Position numbers and translations under genes: made by a program. The notes beneath the pieces are model-generated. The model saw only the letters and a program-made list of their open reading frames with translations. It did no database searches and was not told where the DNA came from. Below, piece by piece: positions 51,625 through 61,931 of a stretch of DNA of 64,000 nt; position 1 is the stretch's first letter, and every line of letters starts with the position of its first letter. Source of the DNA: Streptomyces shenzhenensis (GTDB lineage: Bacteria > Actinomycetota > Actinomycetes > Streptomycetales > Streptomycetaceae); assembly GCF_021462265.1 (NCBI RefSeq), contig NZ_JAJONF010000014.1, forward strand, positions 124,001-188,000. The letters are read 5' to 3'.

Positions 51625-52272
51625 TCAATCCATGAGCCGGCTCTCCCAGGCCCAGGCGGCGATCTCCACACGGTTGCGTACGGTCAGCTTGCTCTGGATG
51701 GTCGCCAGGTGGCTCTTGACCGTGCTGACGGAGATGAAGAGCTCGGCCGCGATCTCCTGGTTGGTACGGCCCCTGGCGATCGCGCGGATGACCTGGGTCT
51801 CCCTGTCCGAGAGCGCGCGGGCGGGCCCGGGGGCCCGGGACGCCGCCGGTGCCAGTCGCCGCAGGAGGCGCACGGTGATCGACGGCGAGATCAGGGCCTC
51901 CCCCGTGCGGGCGGCGCGGACGGCCTCGACCAGCAGGGTGGGGCCCACGTCCTTGAGGATGAAGCCGAGCGCACCGGCGTGCAGGGCCCCGTAGACGTAC
52001 TCGTCGAGGTCGAAGGTGGTGACGATGACCACGCGGAGAGGGTCGGCGACGTCCGGGCCGGCCAGGGCTCGGGTGACCTCGATCCCGTCCAGGAGGGGCA
52101 TCCTGATGTCGACCAGGCACACGTCGGGGCGCAGCCGCCGGGCCAGGGCGATCGCCTCGGCGCCGTCCGCCGCCTCCCCGACGACGGTGATGTCGGACTG
52201 GTCCTCGAGGATGAGCCGCAGGCCGCCGCGGACCATCGCCTGATCGTCGGCGAGCAGAACCTTCGTGGTCAA
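51625..52272 (-). CDS. NarL/FixJ family response regulator
   Basis: This 215-aa protein has a receiver domain with Asp55 in VCLVDIRMPLLDG as phosphate acceptor and Lys in GFILKDVGP, followed by a C-terminal LuxR HTH (LSDRETQVIRAIARGRTNQE, IAAELFISVSTVKSHLATIQ). The start appears to be TTG at 52272, which overlaps the kinase stop (TTGA) and follows GGAGAG at a good distance; no ATG or GTG fits. It forms a two-component system with the kinase encoded upstream and probably controls the ABC exporter genes nearby. Confidence 0.9.
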   Translation of the reverse strand: MTTKVLLADDQAMVRGGLRLILEDQSDITVVGEAADGAEAIALARRLRPDVCLVDIRMPLLDGIEVTRALAGPDVADPLRVVIVTTFDLDEYVYGALHAGALGFILKDVGPTLLVEAVRAARTGEALISPSITVRLLRRLAPAASRAPGPARALSDRETQVIRAIARGRTNQEIAAELFISVSTVKSHLATIQSKLTVRNRVEIAAWAWESRLMD

Positions 52273-53414
52273 CGCGACTCTCCAGAGGGGACGGGCAGGG
52301 TGGCGACCACCGCCCAGCCGACGCCGTGCCCGGGGCCGGCACGGAGCGTACCGCCGAGAGCCTCGACGCGCTCGCGCATTCCGATCAGGCCGAATCCGCC
52401 GTCCTGCCGGTGCCGGGCGGGACCGGGCGCCGCGTCGTTGGTGATCTCGACCGTGACCTCGTCCGGTTCCTGAGTGACGCTGACGGTCGCCGAGCGGGCG
52501 TGAGCGGCGTGGCGCAAGATGTTCGTCAGCGACTCCTGCACGATCCGGTACACGGTGGTGGTCACCTCGGGCGGCCACGGCATCTGCTCGTCGGGCAGGC
52601 ACAGCCGTACCGCCGGGCCGTGCCCGTCGAAACGGCGTACCAGTTCCGCGAGTTGTTCGGGCCCCGGAGAGGTGGTGGCCCCGTCGTCGGCGTCGCGCAG
52701 CAGGCCGACCACGCGACGCATGGAGGCCAGAGCCTCGGTGCCGGCCTCCTCGATGCCGGCCAGCGAGCGGTCCAGCTTCTCCGAGTGCCCCCGGCCCACG
52801 ATGCGCGCGCCCTGGGCCTGCAGCACCATGCCGGTGATGTGGTGGGCGACCACGTCGTGCAATTCCCTTGCCAGAGCGAGGCGTTCGTCGCGGCGTACCG
52901 CCTCGGTGCCGACATGGCGGCGGTAGTCGAGGAAACGCAGCCACAACCCGACTCCGCACGCGACGCACCACCCCTCGATGCCGACCCGGAACGGGGTGCC
53001 CGTGACGCCGGCGCCCGGATCCGCGGTGAGGAAACCGACCGCCATGATCACGGTGCCGGCGGTCGCGGTGACGGCGGCGGCCCGGGTCGGCAGCGTCCTG
53101 ATCGCGGAGCCGCCGAGCACGAGCAGCGCGAGGATCGCCGCCGCGCCGGGTTCACCGGGCAGGTCCCACACCCTGGCGACCACAGCGGCGGCGCCGGACA
53201 CGACCAGGCCGACCGACACCGCCCAGCCGCGCCGGCGCTCCCGCAACAGCGCGACGGCGCCCATCGTCGCCCCGACGGCGAAGTCGAACGCCCAACTGCG
53301 ACCCTGCCGGGTGTACTGGACGGCCGTGAAGGCGAGCACCAGCGCGAACAGCGCGCCCAGCCCGGCGTTGACCGTGATCCTGTGCCGCACGGCCGATCGA
53401 TCCACTGCGTTCAC
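52269..53414 (-). CDS. Sensor histidine kinase, HisKA_3 type
   Basis: The protein is 381 aa from the GTG at 53414; the frame is open further, and the start is not fixed by a clear SD. The N-terminal half has several hydrophobic segments (LGALFALVLAFTAVQY, AAILALLVLGGSA, AVTATAGTVIMAVGFL). The dimerisation helix carries the phosphorylated His in LARELHDVVAHHITGMV. The ATPase domain has TTVYRIVQESLTNILRHAAH and GGFGLIGMRERVEALGG. No large extracellular sensor domain is present, so it probably senses membrane stress or drugs within the bilayer. Confidence 0.9.
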   Translation of the reverse strand: MNAVDRSAVRHRITVNAGLGALFALVLAFTAVQYTRQGRSWAFDFAVGATMGAVALLRERRRGWAVSVGLVVSGAAAVVARVWDLPGEPGAAAILALLVLGGSAIRTLPTRAAAVTATAGTVIMAVGFLTADPGAGVTGTPFRVGIEGWCVACGVGLWLRFLDYRRHVGTEAVRRDERLALARELHDVVAHHITGMVLQAQGARIVGRGHSEKLDRSLAGIEEAGTEALASMRRVVGLLRDADDGATTSPGPEQLAELVRRFDGHGPAVRLCLPDEQMPWPPEVTTTVYRIVQESLTNILRHAAHARSATVSVTQEPDEVTVEITNDAAPGPARHRQDGGFGLIGMRERVEALGGTLRAGPGHGVGWAVVATLPVPSGESR

Positions 53415-53533
53415 AGCGGTCAGGCTACGTGCCCCCGTCCGGCCGACGAACCAGCCGAAAGTACGGGTCTCCCGGGCGTGAGGTGTGCTTTTGGCCGGTG
53501 CATCGGACCTCTGGGAAAACACATGCTGAACCC

Positions 53534-53695
53534 ATGCCTGATGTCACTTCTCTCGCCCTGTTCGCCGCCTCCGAACCGACGCACACCGAGCGCAGCCCGC
53601 TGCTGTACGCGTGGTGGCTCCTGAACCTCGTCGTCCTCGGACTCGTCGTCTACAGCATCGTCCATTTCGTGAAGAAGCGGCGCAGTCGCGGCTGA
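53534..53695 (+). CDS. 53-aa single-span membrane protein
   Basis: The frame reads MPDVTSLALFAASEPTHTER, then a hydrophobic helix from YAWWLLNLVVLGLVVYSIVH to FVKKRRSRG, giving an N-out/C-in topology by the positive-inside rule. It lies between the divergent kinase and the ABC exporter genes, 80 bp before the ATPase gene. It may be an accessory subunit of the exporter or of the kinase. No family was recognised. Confidence 0.65.
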   Translation: MPDVTSLALFAASEPTHTERSPLLYAWWLLNLVVLGLVVYSIVHFVKKRRSRG

Positions 53696-53775
53696 CGCGA
53701 CCGCTCCATGCCCGGGCGCACCCCCCGCACGTCACGAATTCCACGCACTTCACGAAACCTCGAACGAGGGATGTC

Positions 53776-54674
<899 letters not shown>

Positions 54675-54678
<4 letters not shown>

Positions 54679-55661
54679 TCTGGATGACTTGGCGTCAGTT
54701 CCGCACCCAGGCGCTGGTGGGCGTCGGCGCGCTGCTGTTGCTCGCCGTCTACCTGGTGATCCTCGGTCTGCAGATCCGGCACTCGTACGACGACCTGCAC
54801 GCCCAGTGTGCCGGCGGCGGCTGCGCCGGCGTGCTCAGCTCGCTCACCGACGACTACGGCTTCCGTGTCGACCTGATCGGCTACCTGCTGATCGCGGTTC
54901 CCGGGCTCATCGGGATCTTCTGGGGAGCGCCGCTGATCACCCGCGAGCTGGAGGCGGGCACGCACCGGGTCGTGTGGAACCAGAGCGTGACCCGCGGGCG
55001 GTGGCTGGCGGTGAAGCTCGGCGTGCTCGGCCTGGCCAGCATGGCCGTGGCAGGGCTGTACAGCCTGCTGCTGACCTGGGCCGCGAGCCGCGTCGACCTC
55101 GTCGCCGCCAACCGGTTCTCGCCGCTGGTGTTCGACGCCCGCAACATCGCGCCCGTGGGATACGCCGCTTTCGCCTTCGTCCTCGGCACGACCCTGGGGC
55201 TGTTCGTCCGCCGCACGGTTCCCGCCATGGCGCTGACCCTGGTCGTCTTCGCCGTCCTGCAGGTCGTCGTGCCCGACATGATCAGGACGAACTACGCCGA
55301 GCCCGTCCGCGCGAACGTCCCGGTCACCGCCGACATCGTCCGCAGCATGACGAAGATCGGCAGGTACGGCGACATCGGGGGCCTGACCGTGCCCGGTGGG
55401 CCGTGGGTGGTGTCCACCAGTGCGCTGCTCGACTCCAGCGGCAAGGAGGTCGGCCACACCACGTGGTACCAGAACTGCGCGAAGCAGTCGCTGGACGACA
55501 TGCCGGTCTGTCTGGCCAAGGGCCACATCCACGTCCAGGTCACCGAGCAGCCCGCGGACCGCTACTGGAAGTTCCAGTGGATCGAGACCGCCCTGTTCAC
55601 CGCCCTGGCCGCGGCGCTCGCGGCCCTGTGCTTCTGGCGGATCCGGGGCAGGCTCACCTGA
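54675..55661 (+). CDS. ABC exporter membrane protein
   Basis: This 328-aa protein has about six hydrophobic segments (LVGVGALLLLAVYLVILGLQ, IGYLLIAVPGLIGIFWGAPL, GVLGLASMAVAGLYSLLLTW, VVPAMALTLVVFAVLQVVV-like and a last one near the end). A large external loop contains Cys pairs (HAQCAGGGCAG; YQNCAKQSLDDMPVC). It begins MIWMTWRQFRTQA, typical of Streptomyces ABC-2-type transporter subunits, and forms the channel for the ATPase encoded upstream. Confidence 0.88.
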
Positions 55662-55771
55662 ACGCACACCGGGCCCCGGCCTCGTGAAGTCAGCGGCCGG
55701 CCGGTTCCCGACCGCCCGCGTGCGGTACAGCTGCGCGTACCGACCGTCGGCGGCCGGCAGCACGCGGCCTG

Positions 55772-55990
55772 ATGGATCTGAGCATCGACGTGCCCTGGAT
55801 CCCGCAGGCCGCCGAAGCCGCCGGGGTGAACGATCCGGCTCCTGACGACTATGGCGTCCCAGTCTCGGCGGTGGCCCGCGCCGGGCCGAACTGTTCGAGC
55901 GGGCCATCTACGACGGTCCCTACGCCAAGGCTGCCGCCCTGGTACATACGCTGGGCCGGTGCCGCTGGCTGGAGCGCTCCGACTACGCTG
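55772..55990 (+). pseudogene. Doc/Fic-like toxin gene fragment, frameshifted
   Basis: MDLSIDVPWIPQAAEAAGVN and DPAPDDYGVPVSAVAR resemble the start of Streptomyces Doc-type toxins. One base appears lost at about 55882, and the neighbouring frame continues RAELFERAIYDGPYAKAAAL and VHTLGRCRWLERS, where homology ends. The Fic catalytic motif (HxFxxGNGR-like) is absent. No antitoxin gene is seen upstream. It is a degraded remnant. Confidence 0.5.
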
Positions 55991-56213
55991 CACGAGGTCC
56001 CCCAGGAGACAGAGCAGTTGGTGGCGGAACACCAGGGGCCGGACGACGTCGAGGAGGCCGAGGAGCCGCCGGCGAAGCAGTGATACCGGAATCCGAAGAC
56101 CCGCCGCTCCTTGGGCGGCGGATCATGTCCGAGCCAGGGCCGGACCGAGGCGAGGGCCGGCCAGTGCCCCAATCGTGTTGACCGGCCCCGGCAGGCAGTG
56201 CTGGAGTCGGCAC

Positions 56214-56954
56214 GTGGACAGCATCCCCGCCAACCGGCGGCTCTGGAACCGGATCAGCAGCGCCTACCAGCACGAGCACGACCCGCGAATCGGCGCCACA
56301 CCCCGGCTGTGGGGCATGTACTCCATCCCCGACGCGCACCTGCACGCCCTGGGCGACGTCACCGGCAAGCGCGTCCTCGAACTCGGCTGCGGCGCCGGCC
56401 AGTGGTCCAGGGCGCTCGCCGCCGAGGGCGCCACCGTGGTCGGACTCGACCTGTCCGAAGCCCAACTCGCCGCGGCGGCCCGCGCGATGGGAGCGGCCCG
56501 CTACCCGCTGGTGCAAGGCGCGGCCGAACAACTCCCCTTCGCCGCCGAGAGTTTCGACCTGGTGTTCTGCGACTTCGGTGGGCTCAGCTGGGCGCCCCCG
56601 CACCTGGCCGTCCCGCAGGCCGCACGCGTCCTGGGCCGCGGCGGGCGCCTGGTCTTCAACGTCGCCAGCCCATGGTTCGAAGCGTGTTACGACGAAGCCG
56701 CCGGCCGCGTGACCACGACGCTGCAGCAGGACTACTTCGGGCTGGACACCATCTCCGAAGGCGACGGCGCGACCAGCTATCAGCTCACCTACGGCGACTG
56801 GGTCAGGGTCCTGCGCGGCGCGGGTCTCGTCATCGACGACCTGATCGAGCCGCGGCCCGGACGCGGAACACCCAACGGCTACAACGAAACCGACCCACCC
56901 GACTGGGCACACCGCTGGCCGGCGGAACTGCTCTGGGTAACCCACAAACCGTAG
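56214..56954 (+). CDS. Class I SAM-dependent methyltransferase
   Basis: The protein is 246 aa from GTG behind GGAG. It begins SIPANRRLWNRISSAYQHEH and has motif I VLELGCGAGQWSRALAAEGA, the acidic VGLDLSEAQLAAA, and SFDLVFCDFGGLSWAPP. It resembles UbiE/Coq5-like small-molecule methyltransferases. Nothing in the immediate context fixes the substrate. Confidence 0.87.
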   Translation: MDSIPANRRLWNRISSAYQHEHDPRIGATPRLWGMYSIPDAHLHALGDVTGKRVLELGCGAGQWSRALAAEGATVVGLDLSEAQLAAAARAMGAARYPLVQGAAEQLPFAAESFDLVFCDFGGLSWAPPHLAVPQAARVLGRGGRLVFNVASPWFEACYDEAAGRVTTTLQQDYFGLDTISEGDGATSYQLTYGDWVRVLRGAGLVIDDLIEPRPGRGTPNGYNETDPPDWAHRWPAELLWVTHKP

Positions 56955-57395
56955 GTTCCGCCGAGCCGAGACCTGAAGGCATCCCCTCGCCGGACGAGCC
57001 CCAACCAGGTGCTGGATCCGCGCCGGGAACGACCTTCGCGCCCCATGGCGTCTGTCCACAGGGTCGGTTTCCCGTGCCGGGCGAGAAGTTCGGCGAAGAA
57101 CCGCGCGAGGAACCGCTCGCCGCCCGGCGCGGTCAGCTCGAAGCCCCCGAAGCGGTGGATCCCGTCGATCTGCCGGGCGCGGACGAGCTTCCGGGTCGTC
57201 GACGCCGGCCGACTGCGGCAGGGGGTCGTGCTGGGCGGCGACGAACGTACACACAGCTCGTCCAGCCGGCCTCTCACCCGTATCGCCGTTGTTCCGCCCG
57301 GATCGCCCGCCCTCGCGATCTGCGCGGTCACATACGGGACTTGCCCACCCGAGCCGGTGACAGGCCGATGCCTGTTCGCGTACCGGCTCGGCGGG
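56955..57395. other. Intergenic stretch, no assignable gene
   Basis: On the minus strand a frame at about 57000-57190 reads RARQIDGIHRFGGFELTAPG and FLARFFAELLARHGKPTLW, which looks protein-like, but it has no start with SD and no family match. It may be a decayed gene. The rest shows nothing. Confidence 0.3.
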
Positions 57396-58070
57396 TCAGT
57401 CCGGGTAGGCGATCAGGGTCTGGGTGAGGGCGGCCCGGATGCCGGTGGAGTAGTGGTGCTCCTCGTCGGAGGCGAAGCGGGCGCAGTCGCCTTCCTCCAG
57501 ACGGTGGGTGTGCTCGCCGACGACCAGGTTCACCGTGCCGCGCAGTACCACCACGTACTCGGTGGAGCCGGCTCCGTGGGTACTGCGGTGGCTGCGGGCG
57601 TGCGGCGGCAGGGCGGAGCGGTACATCTCGAACCTGGCCCGCTCGTGGGAGGAGAAGAGCAGCTGTACCAGGGTCTCGTCGGCCGGGCCGGGGCCGAAGC
57701 CGGCGCCCCGGACGATCTCCGGCTCGGTCAGGCGGGCCCGCAGTATCTCGTCGACGGGTGAGTCCAAGGCGTGCGCGATCCGGGCGAGCACCTCGACGGT
57801 CGGGTTGGCGACGGCGCGTTCGATCTGGGAGATCAGGGCCTTGCTGGTGCCGGTCCGGGCGGACAGCTCGCGCACGCTCCAGCCCCTGGCCAGCCGCAGC
57901 CGCTTGACGTTGGCGGCCAGCGTGCCGCGCGGCCCTGCGGCCACGGTGTCCGGCACGGCCCGTTCCTGACCGTTCGTCGTACTGTCCACGCTGCCGCTCC
58001 CCGGTGTTTCCGCATCGTGCCCTGCCGCGACGGCTGACGCCGCGGCAGGAAGGCTATCCGGTCCGCTCAT
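57396..58070 (-). CDS. XRE-cupin regulator
   Basis: This 224-aa protein has about 45 disordered residues, then an HTH (LAANVKRLRLARGWSVRELS, ARTGTSKALISQIERAVANP, TVEVLARIAHAL) and a C-terminal cupin (SHRSTHGAGSTEYVVVLRGT, VNLVVGEHTHRLEEGDCARF). Such regulators sense small amino-acid-like or peptide-derived ligands in the cupin. The ATG at 58070 overlaps the stop of the ABC ATPase gene (ATGA), so it is the last gene of the peptide operon and may regulate it. Confidence 0.88.
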   Translation of the reverse strand: MSGPDSLPAAASAVAAGHDAETPGSGSVDSTTNGQERAVPDTVAAGPRGTLAANVKRLRLARGWSVRELSARTGTSKALISQIERAVANPTVEVLARIAHALDSPVDEILRARLTEPEIVRGAGFGPGPADETLVQLLFSSHERARFEMYRSALPPHARSHRSTHGAGSTEYVVVLRGTVNLVVGEHTHRLEEGDCARFASDEEHHYSTGIRAALTQTLIAYPD

Positions 58071-60007
58071 CCCTCCGTCCTCCGCGACGTGCCGGAGTCG
58101 CCGGGCAGGGCCGGCGATCCCGGGAGCGCGGCGAGCAGTTGGCGGGTGTACGGGGCCTCGGGGTGGTCCAGCACCCGGTCGGTGCGGCCGCGCTCCACGA
58201 TGCGTCCGCGGTGCATCACATACAGCTGGTCGGTGGCCTGCCGGGCGACGGCCAGGTCGTGGGTGACCAGCAGCAGGGACAGGCCCAGTTCCTGGCGCAG
58301 CCGGGCCAGCAGGGTGAGGATCTGCGCCTGGACGGAGACGTCCAGGGCGGAGACGGACTCGTCGCACACCAGCAGCCTCGGCCGTACGGCCAGGGCCCTG
58401 GCGATGGCGACGCGCTGCCGCTCGCCGCCGGAGAGCGCGGCGGGCCGGCGTGCGGCGTAGGCGGCGGGCAGGCCGACGGACTCCAGCAGCTCTTCGGCCG
58501 TCGGCACCGGCGTCGTGGTGCTGTCTCCGCGCCGCCGGGCGGCGGGGGAGGCCGCGGCCTCGCGGAGCGCGGAGCCGACGGTGTGGACGGGGTTGAGGGA
58601 GGAGTAGGGGTCCTGGAAGACGATCTGCACGGCGGAGGCGAGGGCGAGGCGGCTTCCTCGGGCCGGGCGGCCCGGGGCGAGCAGCAGCGGCTCGGTGTCA
58701 CGGCCGCCGGTGTCCTCCCGGGCAGCGTCCGGAGCGATGACGATCCGGCCGCCGTCCAGCTGCTCCAGGCCGGTCACCAGCCGGGCCAGGGTCGACTTGC
58801 CGGAGCCGGACTCGCCGACCAGGCCCACGGCGCCGCCCTCGGGAACCTCCAGGTCGACGCCGTGCAGGACCTCGTGTCCGCCGTACGACTTGCGGGCGCC
58901 GCGCACCTGCAGCAGGGGACGGGCCGTCCGCTCGGAGACGGTGACCGCCACTGTCCTACGGGTCGCGGCGGCGACGTCCGCGGCGACCGCGGGCATCCGC
59001 CGGCAGGCGGTCAGCCGCCCACCGGGTCCGGTGCTGTCGCCGACGGGGTGCGGGACGGGCTCCGCGGTACGGCAGTCCGCCTCGGCCCAGGCGCAGCGGG
59101 CGGCGAAGGGGCAGCCCGTGGCGGGCGCCGCCGGGCCGGCGGCGGGGCGGGTGGCGGGCAGCGTCTCGTAGCGTTCGCGCACCGACGGCTCGGCGGCCAG
59201 CAGCGCGGCCGTGTAGGGGTGGGCAGGGTGGGTTTCGATGTCCCTGGCGGGGCCGGACTCCAGCATGGTGCCCGCGTACATCACATACAGCCGGTCGCAG
59301 GCCGAGAAGGCGACCCGTAGATCGTGGGTGATGAGCAGCAGTCCCATGCCGCGGGCCTGCTGGAGCCGGCGGATGAGGGCCAGCACCTCGCCCTGGTGGT
59401 GGGCGTCGACGGCGGTGGTGGGCTCGTCGGCGATGAGCAGGCGCGGACCGGGGGCGAGCGCCGCGGCGAGGGCGGCGCGCTGGCGCATGCCGCCGGACAG
59501 CTCGTGCGGGTAGCGGTCGGCGGTCCCGGGGGCCAGGCCGACCTCGGCGAGCCGTTCGGTCACGGCGAGCGCCGCGCCGCGCCGGCTGGTACCCGGGGCG
59601 CCGGCCCGGATGCCGTCGGCGATCTGCCGGCCGCAGGTGCGGAGCGGGTGCAGCATGGTGAACGGGTCCTGCATCAGCAGGGACACGGTGCGGCCGCGGT
59701 GACCTTCGGGTGCCCTGCCGTAGAGGCCGCCGGGGCGGCCGGACCGGCTGTCGATGATCTCCCGGCCGTCCGCGACGACGCTGCCGAAGGCGCGTACGGT
59801 GCCGGGCAGCAGCGCGGCGACGGCGCGGGCGGTGAGCGACTTGCCGCTCCCGGACTCGCCGACGATGCCGACGCTTTCACCGGGCTGTACGTCCAGGTCC
59901 AGGCCGTGTACGAGCGGGCGGGGCGGCACGGAGGCGGTCTCCAGCCGCAGGGCCCGGACCGCCAGCAGCGGCCTGGAGGGCGCCGGCTTCGGCGCTGCGG
60001 CGGTCAC
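58067..60007 (-). CDS. Fused double ATPase of an oligopeptide ABC importer (DppD-DppF)
   Basis: This 646-aa protein carries two complete ABC ATPases. Domain 1 (about 15-265) has GIVGESGSGKSLTARAVAAL, LSGGMRQRAALAAAL and LLIADEPTTAVDA, followed by the DppD/OppD-specific C-terminal Cys motif (GCPFAARCAWAEADC). Domain 2 (about 360-625) has GLVGESGSGKSTLARLVTGL, LSGGERQRVAIARAL and LLVCDESVSALDV. Dpp/Opp importers normally have these as two proteins. The fusion is known in actinobacteria. It energises the two permeases encoded upstream. Confidence 0.92.
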   Translation of the reverse strand: MTAAAPKPAPSRPLLAVRALRLETASVPPRPLVHGLDLDVQPGESVGIVGESGSGKSLTARAVAALLPGTVRAFGSVVADGREIIDSRSGRPGGLYGRAPEGHRGRTVSLLMQDPFTMLHPLRTCGRQIADGIRAGAPGTSRRGAALAVTERLAEVGLAPGTADRYPHELSGGMRQRAALAAALAPGPRLLIADEPTTAVDAHHQGEVLALIRRLQQARGMGLLLITHDLRVAFSACDRLYVMYAGTMLESGPARDIETHPAHPYTAALLAAEPSVRERYETLPATRPAAGPAAPATGCPFAARCAWAEADCRTAEPVPHPVGDSTGPGGRLTACRRMPAVAADVAAATRRTVAVTVSERTARPLLQVRGARKSYGGHEVLHGVDLEVPEGGAVGLVGESGSGKSTLARLVTGLEQLDGGRIVIAPDAAREDTGGRDTEPLLLAPGRPARGSRLALASAVQIVFQDPYSSLNPVHTVGSALREAAASPAARRRGDSTTTPVPTAEELLESVGLPAAYAARRPAALSGGERQRVAIARALAVRPRLLVCDESVSALDVSVQAQILTLLARLRQELGLSLLLVTHDLAVARQATDQLYVMHRGRIVERGRTDRVLDHPEAPYTRQLLAALPGSPALPGDSGTSRRTEG

Positions 60008-60897
60008 CGGGTCCTCGCCCGCAGGTCGAGGGCGTCCTGGGCGCGGTCACCGAGGAGGTTGACGGCGGTCGCGGCGGTGACGACCAGCAGGGCGGGCAGC
60101 AGGGTGGCCGCCGGGTTGTCGTACATCAGTGTCTGGTTCTCCGAGAGCATCCGGCCCCAGTCGGCGGCGCCCGGGGGCACGCCGATGCCGAGGAAGGAGA
60201 GCGAGCTGAGGGCCACCAGCGCGAAGCTGAAGTTGACCAGCGCGTTGGCGAGGGCCTGTGGCAGGACGTTGGGCCAGATGTGCCCGAACAGGATGCGGCG
60301 GCGGCTGAGGCCGAGGGCCTCGGCGGCCTCCACGTACGGCAGGTGCCGCTGGGCGAGTACGGCGGAGCGGACCAGCCGGGTGTCGGTGGGGCTGGAGAGC
60401 ACGGCGAGTACGAGGACGGCGGCCGGGTAGCCGCCGCCGAGCACGCCGACGACGACCACCGTGACCAGCAGGGCGGGCAGCGACAGCACCAGGTCGGCCC
60501 AGCGGCCCACCAGGGCGTCCGCCCAGCCGCCCCGGTAGCCCGCCCACAGGCCGAGCAGGTTGCCGAGGGCCATGGAGCCGACGGCGATCAGGGTCGGTCC
60601 GACCAGGGCGCTGCGGGTGCCGACCACCGCGGTCTGCAGGATGTCGCGGCCGAGGTCGTCGGTGCCCAGGGGGTGGCCGGCGCCGGGCCCGCTGACGCCG
60701 AGCAGCAGGTCCTGCCGCGCCCAGTGCGGGAAGACCAGCCCGCCCAGGGCGGCGGCGGCGAACAGCACGGCGACGACGGCCAGGCAGACGCCGCCCAGCA
60801 GTCCTGGCCGGGGCAGCCGGCGGCGTCCGGCGGCGCCGGCGGGCCGGACGGGAACGGCCGGGCCGCGGTCCGCTGCGGGTTCGGCTGGGACGGTCAT
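60004..60897 (-). CDS. Peptide ABC importer permease DppC-like
   Basis: This 297-aa protein has an N-terminal helix (LLGGVCLAVVAVLFAAAALG), the DppC-typical HPLGTDDLGRDILQTAVVG, several membrane segments and the EAA loop VEAAEALGLSRRRILFGHIW. It overlaps both neighbours by 4 bp. Confidence 0.92.
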   Translation of the reverse strand: MTVPAEPAADRGPAVPVRPAGAAGRRRLPRPGLLGGVCLAVVAVLFAAAALGGLVFPHWARQDLLLGVSGPGAGHPLGTDDLGRDILQTAVVGTRSALVGPTLIAVGSMALGNLLGLWAGYRGGWADALVGRWADLVLSLPALLVTVVVVGVLGGGYPAAVLVLAVLSSPTDTRLVRSAVLAQRHLPYVEAAEALGLSRRRILFGHIWPNVLPQALANALVNFSFALVALSSLSFLGIGVPPGAADWGRMLSENQTLMYDNPAATLLPALLVVTAATAVNLLGDRAQDALDLRARTR

Positions 60898-61931
60898 CGG
60901 GTGCCTCCGGTCCGGATGCGCGGGTCGATGAGCGGGGTGAGCAGATCCACCACGAGGTTGACGGTGATGACCGCGGAGGCGGCCAGCAGGGCGACGGCCT
61001 GCACCACCGGTACGTCCTTGTAGGTCACCGAGTCCACCAGCAGCCGCCCCAGCCCCGGCAGCGCGAAGGTCGCCTCGACCATGACCGTTCCGGCGACCAG
61101 GTACGCCAGCACCAGGCCCGCGCCGGTCGCGATGGGCAGCAGCGCGCCGCGCAGCACATGCCGCAGCAGTACCTCGCGCGGTGGCACGCCCCGGGCGAGC
61201 GCGAAGGCGGTGTGGTCGGCGTCGAGCTCGCGGAGCACCGCCGCGCGGGTCAGCTTGAGCAGCAGCCCGGTCACCGACAAGGCCAGGGCGACGCAGGGCA
61301 GCACGAGATGGCGCAGCCGGTCGAGGGTGCCGCCGTCCCCGGCGCCGAAGGCGGGCAGCCAGTCGGCGCGCAGCGCGAAGAGGTGGACCAGCAGCAGCCC
61401 GGAGGCGAAGGCGGGCGCGCTCAGGCCGATCACCCCGAGGCCCTGGACGATCCGGTCGGTGGCGCGGCCGCGCCGCAGTGCGGCCAGCGTCCCGAAGGGA
61501 ATCCCGGCGAGGAGCGCCAGGACGAAACCGCCGAGGGCCAGTTGCAGGGTCAGGCCGATGCGGTCGCCGACGGCCTGGGTGACCGGTGCCCCGGTACGGA
61601 CGGACACGCCGAGGTCACCGTGGAGGGCGGCGGCGAGCCAGTGCCAGTACTGGACGAGGAACGGATCGTCGAGGTGGTGGGCGGAGCGGACCGCGGCCAG
61701 CGCCTGCGGGGTGGCCGAGCGGGTGCCGAGCAGGGTACGGGCCAGGTCGCCGGGGGCCAGGGCGAGCAGGGCGAAGACGGCGAGGGAGACGACCAGCAGC
61801 AGTGCGACGGCCGCCGCGAGCCGGCGGGCGGCGTAGGCGGCGAGCGGATGGCCGGCCCGGCGGGCGGGGCCCGGCGACGGTGCGGCAGAGGTCTGCGGGG
61901 ACTGCCCGGTGGCGGGGGACGTCGTCGTCAT
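60894..61931 (-). CDS. Peptide ABC importer permease DppB-like
   Basis: In this 345-aa protein a Pro-rich cytoplasmic leader precedes the DppB start YAARRLAAAVALLLVVSLAV. The sequence continues with DPFLVQYWHWLAAALHGDLG and the EAA-like loop FALARGVPPREVLLRHVLRG. It forms the membrane channel together with the DppC-like protein. It overlaps both neighbours by 4 bp. Confidence 0.92.
   Translation of the reverse strand: MTTTSPATGQSPQTSAAPSPGPARRAGHPLAAYAARRLAAAVALLLVVSLAVFALLALAPGDLARTLLGTRSATPQALAAVRSAHHLDDPFLVQYWHWLAAALHGDLGVSVRTGAPVTQAVGDRIGLTLQLALGGFVLALLAGIPFGTLAALRRGRATDRIVQGLGVIGLSAPAFASGLLLVHLFALRADWLPAFGAGDGGTLDRLRHLVLPCVALALSVTGLLLKLTRAAVLRELDADHTAFALARGVPPREVLLRHVLRGALLPIATGAGLVLAYLVAGTVMVEATFALPGLGRLLVDSVTYKDVPVVQAVALLAASAVITVNLVVDLLTPLIDPRIRTGGTR

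Noticed and set aside
57000..57331. Minus-strand frame with a protein-like stretch before the XRE-cupin gene
   Set aside because: No family was recognised, no plausible start was found, and the neighbouring frames are equally open. It is left as an unassigned intergenic remnant.
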